Source: Bifidobacterium pseudocatenulatum DSM 20438 = JCM 1200 = LMG 10505 (lineage in GTDB: Bacteria > Actinomycetota > Actinomycetes > Actinomycetales > Bifidobacteriaceae). Taken from it: a stretch of DNA of 64,000 nt. Location: assembly GCF_001025215.1 (NCBI RefSeq), contig NZ_AP012330.1, forward strand, positions 1,922,001-1,986,000, read 5' to 3'. A program made the translations under genes and the position numbers. The notes under the pieces were generated by a model. The model saw nothing but the letters and a program-made list of their open reading frames with translations, was not told the DNA's origin and ran no database searches. Position 1 is the first letter of the stretch; each line of letters starts with the position of its first letter. Below are positions 58,370 through 64,000 of the stretch, piece by piece.

Positions 58370-61330
58370 TCAGCGAGCTGCCTTCCAGCGACGCAGAACA
58401 GCCAACGCACCACCGATGGCCAGGATTGCGGCGACCAGCGCTATGCCCTTGACATTGGCACCGGTATTCACCACAACCGCAGCCTTCTTCGCAGTCTTCT
58501 TGGTGGTGGTAGTACCGGGCTTAGTGGTCGGAGCCGGAGTCGGATCAGGATCAGGAGTCGGGTCCGGAGTCGGATCAGGATCCGGAGTCTGCTCGATTGC
58601 ATCGTCAGACACGTTGACCAAGTTATCGGTGTACCCACCGTAGGCCGCCGTGATCTTGGAAACTTTGCCCAGCGCGCCTTCTGGAGCGGTGACTGTGGCG
58701 ACGCCATCAGCATTGAGCTTGACGGTTTCGGTCCAGTCGCCAGCGGTGAAGACAACCGATCCGGCCACATTGCCGCCGTCCTTGGCGGTGACAGTGGCAG
58801 TCAGCGTGTCTCTACCGCGCTCCAGCTTGGTCGTGGAGTCAGTCGCATCCGGAGTGGTGGGGTTGGCGGTCGTCCAACGATGCATGTTCTCGGCGATGGC
58901 AGCAGGCACATTGACGAACGCACCGTGGCGGGTCGGGGTCGGCATGCCATTGGCATACACGTAGCCGCTCACACCCGCGTTCTGATCCTTCTGAGTATGC
59001 CATCCATCGGTCTGCGACAGTCGGTTGTTCCAATCGCAGCTCAGCAGAGCGGATTCGCTGGTCATGTACGGCTGGTATCCACCGGAATCAGCCATGATGA
59101 CCATGGCATCCCCTGCTTCATTCTGATACTTGTCTCCGGCGTTGAGCTTGATAGCCTCCGGACCTTCGAACGGCAAGATGCGCTGGTCAAGCAGCTGCCA
59201 GCCGGTTTCCGGATCGGTATCGGGAGATGCCTCCTCGGTGGTGGCCGTCAGCACCTTCGAACGCTCAAGGAACGTGGACTTGCCGTTGGTGATGTAGCTT
59301 CCGGCAGCGCCGCTTTCCTCGTTCTTGGTGAAGCGGTAGTAGTAGTCGCCAACCTTGATGACCGTGGAGTCGATACGGGAATAGTTGGTATCCTGCCACA
59401 TCACCGGTTCGGTGAAGGTCTTGAAGTCGCGGGTGATGCAGTACAGCAGCACGTTGTACGCGTAGCCGGTATTGGTGCTGGTCACCGCGGTGGAACGGGT
59501 GTCGTCGGTGTACATACGTGACGAGAAGAACACCACGTAAGCGCCGAGCGAATCATCCCAGTAGGCTTCCGGAGCCCACGTCATGCCCGCATTGTCGACA
59601 TTGATTTTAATGCCGGTATCGCCGTCGGCCGCGTTGGTGCGAGTCCAGTTGACCATGTCCTTGGACTCCCACACTTCAACCTTGAGCGAACCATACTGCT
59701 GGTTCTGGCCCCATCCTTGTGCGGAAACCTTCAGATCGGTGGCGATCATGTAGTACTTGTCCCCGTCATGCGACTTGAGCACGTAAGGATCGCGCAGGCC
59801 CTTGGTATCGGCGTAAGATTCGATGACCGGATTGGAATTGTTGATTTCCTTGAAGGAGAAGAAGTTGTTGCCTTCCGTGGCAGACATGTACAGCGCTTCG
59901 CCCGTCTTACCATTCGTCTTGTCGGAATCCGACAGGAAGGTGACTGCGGCATAAGCTTCGTCAGGCACTTCGCGAGTCTTTTCCTTGACTATCACCGACA
60001 CTTTGGCGGTTTTGGTGACACTGCCGTCAGCGTTGGCCGCGGTGGCGGTCAGCTCTACCGGCGCGGCATCGCCGTCACCGTATGCAGGGCGGGTCACAAC
60101 GCCTGCACCCTTATACGGGTCAGCGGATCCGACCGACGGCGCCTGGTAATTTGTATCGGTTCCGGTGATCACATTTTCATTGGAAGACGTCCAAGTGATG
60201 GTGGATCCGTACTTCGAGCCGGTGGAAATCAGCGGCAGATTCTCGGTGGTCGCCTCGTTGACGGCAGAAATCGCGGAATCCAGATCGAATTGGACCACGG
60301 TCGCCGGATCCAACGGCTTGACGGTGACGTCAACGCTTGCGGAAACGCCGCCGGCCTTCGTAGTCGCCGTGATTGTGGTGGTTCCTTCTCCGACAGCCGT
60401 GACGGTGCCGTCGCTGCCGACGGTGGCGACGGAAGTCTTCGACGACTCCCATGTCACATCGGTGCTGATGGCGTTTTCAGGAGAAACCGTGGCCGTTAGC
60501 TTCGTAGCGCTGTTTTCAACCATGGTCAGTGCACCGTCAAGCACGCCATCGCCAACGATCGTCACGCTGCTTGGCAACGTGACGTCCGCACCTTGATAGA
60601 TCTTGATGTCATCGATCGCGCCACTCCAATAAGCGTCGCCGCTATACAGGGATTTGCCGATGGTTGCGGCGGTGCTGCCCAGATCGGCCATGGTGATGCC
60701 GGTGTTTGCCTTGTATCCGACAAGTTCGCCGTCACGAAGCATGGTGAGGGTTTCGCCGTCGACGATCAGCTTGTAGTTGTGCCAGATATTGTCATTGTTA
60801 GACAGCGAAGTCTTAAATCCTTGCTCATTGTTCCACTTGTTATCGGAAATGACGAACTTCGTGGACTTGGTGCTCAGGTACCAGAACAGGTATTTCTGCT
60901 GGCTTCCACCCACAGAGAAGCTGAAATAGTTGCCGTCATCAGCATGACGTGATTTGGCAGCGAATTCCATGGTGAACGAGTTGCCCGCCTTGGCGAACAG
61001 CTCATCCGGGAACGAAGCATACTGGCCATTGCCTCGCAGAGACAACGCCTGGTTATTGTTCCTGTCGCCGAACGCTTCGACCTTCGCACCGCCGTTCATG
61101 GTCAGGTTGTACCCGTTGCCGGATGTGTCAGTCGCAGTTCCGTCGGAAAAATCATAGCTGGCAAGCAGGTTCAGACCGCTTGAAGCAGAGGGGGTTGCCG
61201 AACCGTTACCGGTTCCGGCGCCGTCTTCAGCGAATGCGACCGGCGCGAACGAAACCATCATCGGTACCGTGACCGCGATGGCAAGCCCACGTCTGAGAAT
61301 ATCGCGCAATCGTTGGCTATGTCGTTTCAT
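58370..61330 (-). CDS. Cell-surface GH43 enzyme with LamG and Ig-like domains
   Basis: A 986-aa exported glycosidase. Order: signal peptide (1-36), LamG-type domain (about 55-245), BIG2-type Ig domain (about 250-335, TVSPENAISTDVTWESSKTS), an atrophied Ig domain (about 345-450), GH43 catalytic module with Asp514 (GLRDPYVL), Asp654 (RIDSTV) and Glu722 (FEGPEA), an Ig-like domain (about 840-915), Pro-Asp repeats (PDPTPDPTPDPDP), and the anchor VVNTG with membrane helix. The GH43 module resembles the first module of the downstream giant protein. ATG 61330 has AAGGAG at 7 nt. The two genes probably form one unit. Confidence 0.92.
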   Translation of the reverse strand: MKRHSQRLRDILRRGLAIAVTVPMMVSFAPVAFAEDGAGTGNGSATPSASSGLNLLASYDFSDGTATDTSGNGYNLTMNGGAKVEAFGDRNNNQALSLRGNGQYASFPDELFAKAGNSFTMEFAAKSRHADDGNYFSFSVGGSQQKYLFWYLSTKSTKFVISDNKWNNEQGFKTSLSNNDNIWHNYKLIVDGETLTMLRDGELVGYKANTGITMADLGSTAATIGKSLYSGDAYWSGAIDDIKIYQGADVTLPSSVTIVGDGVLDGALTMVENSATKLTATVSPENAISTDVTWESSKTSVATVGSDGTVTAVGEGTTTITATTKAGGVSASVDVTVKPLDPATVVQFDLDSAISAVNEATTENLPLISTGSKYGSTITWTSSNENVITGTDTNYQAPSVGSADPYKGAGVVTRPAYGDGDAAPVELTATAANADGSVTKTAKVSVIVKEKTREVPDEAYAAVTFLSDSDKTNGKTGEALYMSATEGNNFFSFKEINNSNPVIESYADTKGLRDPYVLKSHDGDKYYMIATDLKVSAQGWGQNQQYGSLKVEVWESKDMVNWTRTNAADGDTGIKINVDNAGMTWAPEAYWDDSLGAYVVFFSSRMYTDDTRSTAVTSTNTGYAYNVLLYCITRDFKTFTEPVMWQDTNYSRIDSTVIKVGDYYYRFTKNEESGAAGSYITNGKSTFLERSKVLTATTEEASPDTDPETGWQLLDQRILPFEGPEAIKLNAGDKYQNEAGDAMVIMADSGGYQPYMTSESALLSCDWNNRLSQTDGWHTQKDQNAGVSGYVYANGMPTPTRHGAFVNVPAAIAENMHRWTTANPTTPDATDSTTKLERGRDTLTATVTAKDGGNVAGSVVFTAGDWTETVKLNADGVATVTAPEGALGKVSKITAAYGGYTDNLVNVSDDAIEQTPDPDPTPDPTPDPDPTPAPTTKPGTTTTKKTAKKAAVVVNTGANVKGIALVAAILAIGGALAVLRRWKAAR

Positions 61331-61776
61331 GCACTCTCCTTGATTTACCACCGCCGCACACGGTTACGACATAGAGTGATAGCTAGCGCTCTGCTTATGC
61401 TTCATTACTGCATCACCGTCGTTCGTTCTGAGTCGGCGGCGCTGGTCCGTATTTATTGTTTTTCTTTTGCTTGTGGCCGCATGGCCGGACCGTCCATGTC
61501 CAACCACGAACCGCGACGCGCCCTACAACACTGTGAACGTTAACGGTCTATGTTCTATTCAAAGCTATGGTGACTTTCACCACAATCCCAGCCAGTAACA
61601 ATTCAATAACAATTCCAGCCAGCAGCCCCTTTGCAACAAAGACGGCGGAAGCCGGACAATCCCCTTAAAAGAGCCTCATCAAGGATTTATAGACCCCCAT
61701 ACAAAGCCAAATAGCATTACAACACCCGCTGCAGCACTTGCTCCAAAGCACCCATAATACACCCTTTTCACAGCAC
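61331..61776. promoter_or_regulatory. Upstream region of the GH43 pair
   Basis: 446 bp without a gene. It contains a LacI-type operator candidate and presumably the promoter of the GH43 cluster; no clear -35/-10 pair could be fixed. No intrinsic terminator for rmuC was found at its far end. Confidence 0.4.
61531..61548. promoter_or_regulatory. LacI-family operator candidate
   Basis: GTGAACGTTAAC is one base from the palindrome GTTAACGTTAAC used by many LacI-type sugar regulators of bifidobacteria. It lies about 200 bp upstream of the GH43 gene start. No regulator gene is in the window. Confidence 0.5.
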
Positions 61777-63111
61777 CTACTGCTCGTTGGTTTCAGGGGC
61801 GGTGAGTTCGCGGATGTCGGCCTTTTCTGGCGCGATCATGTTTACGGGTTCGATGATTCTGCTCTGGTCGACGCGCTGCAGCTTGCGTGCGGTGACCAGC
61901 ACGCGCGATTCCAGCGACGAGGCGAACGCATTGTAGGCACCGACCGTTTTGGTGATGGCGGACCCCAGCTTGGTGGCGCGATCGCCCAACACCGCGAACC
62001 GTTCATACAATTCGCGGGACAGGTCGAACAGCATTTTCGCGTCATCGGTCAGGCTTTGCTGCTGCCACGCGTATGCCACGGATTTCAGCACCGCCCATAG
62101 GGTAATCGGCGAGGTCAAAGCCACCTTGCGTGCAAACGCGTCATCCATCAGCGTCGGGTCAGTTTCCAAAGCCGCCTGCAGCAGGGATTCGTTGGGGATG
62201 AAGGCGATCACAAAATCGGGGGCATCGGCGAACGCGTTCCAATAGGCCTTGTCGCCCAAGGTCTTCACATGTTCACGCACTGCCTTGGCATGCGCATGCA
62301 GCAGCTCCGACTTTCGCGTCAGCTCCTCGGGCGTGGCGGTATCGGGAATCTCGCACGCCTTCTGGTAGTCGGCATACGGAGCCTTGGCATCGATTGGAAT
62401 GGTTTTGCCGCCCGGCATATGGATGACCATATCCGGACGCTGCGTACGCCCATCCACGTCGGTGACGACCACCTGGGTGTCAAAATCCACATGTTCCAGC
62501 AGTCCCGCGGATTCCACGATGTTCCTCAGCTGCGCCTCACCCCACGCGCCGCGCACCTTGTTGTTGCGCAACGCGGACGACAGGGCGTTGGTTTCGCGGT
62601 CAAGACGAGCCTGCTGCTCGCCAAGGCCTTTGAGCTGCTCGCCAAGCGCACCCATTTCCCGCTTGCGACCCTCTTCGATCTGCGAAACCTTCTGCTGCAG
62701 GGCGTCAAGATTCTTCTGCACGGGCGCGAGCGCGGACAATACCTTGCTCTGCTCCTGCAGTTTTCGCTCGTTTTCGGCCTGCTTGCGTTCCGCTTCGGCC
62801 GCGGCCCGCTCACGCTCCCGCTCCACTCGTTCCTGTTCGGCCCGTTGGGCCTGCGCGAGCTGCGATTTGAGATAGGTCAACTGTTGGGCCAACCCTTCCG
62901 CCTGCGTGCGGTATTGGGTCACCGCCGTGGACAATTCGCTGATTTCCTGCCGATCAGCTTCGATCTGCGCTTTCGCCTCGTTAAGATCAGCGGTTTTCGC
63001 ATCACGGGCCATTTCCTGCCCTTTGGAACGGCCCGCAAAAAAGCCGGCCGCGGCTCCAAGCACGGCCACAACCACCAGAAGAATCACCACAAACACAGGA
63101 TTGTCGAACAT
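61777..63111 (-). CDS. rmuC: RmuC family DNA recombination protein
   Basis: A 444-aa protein with an N-terminal membrane helix (about 4-26), a long coiled coil (about 35-185, Gln/Glu/Ala-rich with EREREERAAAEAERKQ-type repeats) and the C-terminal RmuC nuclease-like domain: NNKVRGAWGEAQLRNIVE, PDMVIHMPGGKTIPIDAKAPY and AFIPNESLLQAAL. RmuC limits inversions at short inverted repeats. TTATAT lies 7 nt before ATG 63111, with no SD. Confidence 0.93.
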   Translation of the reverse strand: MFDNPVFVVILLVVVAVLGAAAGFFAGRSKGQEMARDAKTADLNEAKAQIEADRQEISELSTAVTQYRTQAEGLAQQLTYLKSQLAQAQRAEQERVERERERAAAEAERKQAENERKLQEQSKVLSALAPVQKNLDALQQKVSQIEEGRKREMGALGEQLKGLGEQQARLDRETNALSSALRNNKVRGAWGEAQLRNIVESAGLLEHVDFDTQVVVTDVDGRTQRPDMVIHMPGGKTIPIDAKAPYADYQKACEIPDTATPEELTRKSELLHAHAKAVREHVKTLGDKAYWNAFADAPDFVIAFIPNESLLQAALETDPTLMDDAFARKVALTSPITLWAVLKSVAYAWQQQSLTDDAKMLFDLSRELYERFAVLGDRATKLGSAITKTVGAYNAFASSLESRVLVTARKLQRVDQSRIIEPVNMIAPEKADIRELTAPETNEQ

Positions 63112-63283
63112 ATGTTCTATATAACAGCATGACCAAGACATCTTGGAAGATCAAAGTTCGCAAGACATCCATGCCCAGCTGCATTATGCTTGGAGCCGAA
63201 AGCATGCTCACGAACATGCGGCAACGCGAGCACGCTGAATATTCGAGAGGCATTCAAGAGGCAATCCGGGGGTTCGGAAACAC

Positions 63284-64000
63284 ATGGGATTCGATTTGTT
63301 TATGACGGTGGCGGCGATTGTTGCGGCGGCCGTGGCCACTTGGGCCATCCTCAGGCTATTCCTAAGCGAAAACGATGACATAGCCCCCTCCCACCAACGC
63401 ATCACCGATGACAAGCCCGCCAAGAATCACACCGAAAATCACACCGAAAATCCAGACGAGGCAGCCGGCGCAACACACCGAAGCGACATCGCCAAGAGTC
63501 TCGCCATCGCAACCATACTGACCGCTCCCACATTCACCGTAACCATGCTGACATTCGGCGGCATCACACTTCCCCACTGGCTGACCAATCCATGGCTGCA
63601 CGCCATCATCGCCACGCCGGTCATGTTCTACTGCGCCGCGCCGATGCACAATCGCGGTATCGCCGCCCTGAAAAGCCACACGCCCAACGCGGATTCGCTG
63701 CTGTCGCTCGCCATGACCATTGTGTACGTCTACAGTCTGCTGGCGTGCGTGGTGTCGTGGATTTTCCCCGCGGGGTCACGCAATCAGTATTTCGCTTTCG
63801 CAAGCATGGTCGCCGTGCTATCGCTTGCGATTTCGCTGATCGCGCAACGCCCCATGGCAAAGAAAGCATCGGAAGGCGATATTCCGACCGCACAATCGCA
63901 AGAAAAGCAAGAAATACAATCGCAAGAAACGCAAGAAACACAGCAAAGCATGGATACGCTTATCCAGGCCAGCATCACATATGAGATTCGCACGCGGGTA
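63284..64000 (+). CDS. N-terminal part of probable P1B-type metal ATPase (cut by window edge)
   Basis: 239 codons without a stop. An N-terminal membrane helix, a polar His/Glu/Asn linker (ENHTENHTENPDE), then two hydrophobic pairs with HAIIATPVMFYCAAPMHNRGIAAL and PNADSLLSLAMTIVYVYSLLA, which mirror the TM region of CopA-type ATPases before the actuator domain. No CXXC heavy-metal-binding domain is seen. After a further helix there is a Gln/Glu-rich insert (AQSQEKQEIQSQETQ). The phosphorylation and metal-site motifs would lie beyond the window, so the call is provisional. Confidence 0.6.
   Translation, partial: MGFDLFMTVAAIVAAAVATWAILRLFLSENDDIAPSHQRITDDKPAKNHTENHTENPDEAAGATHRSDIAKSLAIATILTAPTFTVTMLTFGGITLPHWLTNPWLHAIIATPVMFYCAAPMHNRGIAALKSHTPNADSLLSLAMTIVYVYSLLACVVSWIFPAGSRNQYFAFASMVAVLSLAISLIAQRPMAKKASEGDIPTAQSQEKQEIQSQETQETQQSMDTLIQASITYEIRTRV

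Noticed and set aside
52097..61330. Recent horizontal transfer of the GH43 pair
   Set aside because: No mobile element, tRNA or integrase flanks the pair, and the base composition is not obviously different from neighbouring genes.
61313..61543. 76-codon plus-strand frame upstream of the GH43 gene
   Set aside because: Cys/Arg-rich composition, overlaps the GH43 start and the operator; no support for translation.

Overview
The window is a contiguous stretch of a high-GC actinobacterial chromosome, almost certainly Bifidobacterium. The evidence is the actinobacterial gene set (NucS next to the ATP synthase operon, GlnR, a DUF2469 protein, Rho with an Arg/Asp-rich insert, GlgE), the bifidobacterial style of giant cell-wall GH43 arabinan/xylan-type enzymes, and an oxalate degradation pair (Frc and Oxc) of the kind found in several intestinal bifidobacteria. 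The species cannot be fixed from sequence alone; the catenulatum/pseudocatenulatum/adolescentis group is a reasonable guess.

Layout. 1-3022: arginyl-tRNA synthetase (cut by the window edge) downstream of an amino-acid permease. 3174-9263: RidA, tRNA-Arg(CCG), a CYTH-like protein, a three-gene minus-strand operon (membrane protein, lipoprotein, thioredoxin-fold/TPR protein) and an FKBP lipoprotein. 9263-17068: NucS and the complete F1Fo ATP synthase operon atpBEFHAGDC. 17540-18839: MetA, with Glu at the acyl-specificity position, and initiator tRNA. 18913-23836: oxalate cluster, frc on the plus strand, an AEC-family carrier and oxc on the minus strand. 24049-31851: sortase-type surface protein, glgE preceded by DnaA-box-like sites, inorganic pyrophosphatase, manganese exporter MntP, a membrane protein, GlnR and endonuclease III. 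31894-45867: membrane-anchored oligopeptide-type binding protein, ValS, a large secreted coiled-coil protein, chorismate mutase, an Lrp regulator, Rho, a UDP-galactopyranose-mutase-like flavoprotein, DUF2469 and a GNAT protein. 46178-51844: gatCAB, a SpoU methyltransferase with an unusual insert, and a degenerate phosphoribosyltransferase. 52097-61330: two surface-anchored GH43 proteins, one with three catalytic modules. 61777-64000: RmuC and the start of a probable P1B-type metal ATPase.

How the genes work together. Frc and Oxc form the catalytic cycle that turns oxalate into formate and CO2, and the AEC carrier between them is the obvious candidate for the transport step. The two GH43 proteins share a modular design and lie in tandem, so they probably attack one plant polysaccharide family at the cell surface. 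GlgE extends alpha-glucan, and the pyrophosphatase beside it removes PPi, for example from sugar-nucleotide synthesis. Most other genes are core metabolism, translation and DNA maintenance.

The most notable non-coding signals are: (i) a recurrent start architecture, a TANNNT box 6-8 nt before the start codon with no usable Shine-Dalgarno sequence, at about fifteen genes, which implies widespread leaderless mRNAs; (ii) a 19-bp direct repeat upstream of frc with a 9-bp match upstream of oxc; (iii) DnaA-box-like 9-mers before glgE; (iv) 21-bp palindromes with a 52-54 bp period in two distant spacers; (v) three short-unit minisatellites, two of which overlap stop codons; (vi) a perfect 14-bp hairpin between the GH43 genes whose loop copies the 16S rRNA 3' tail.
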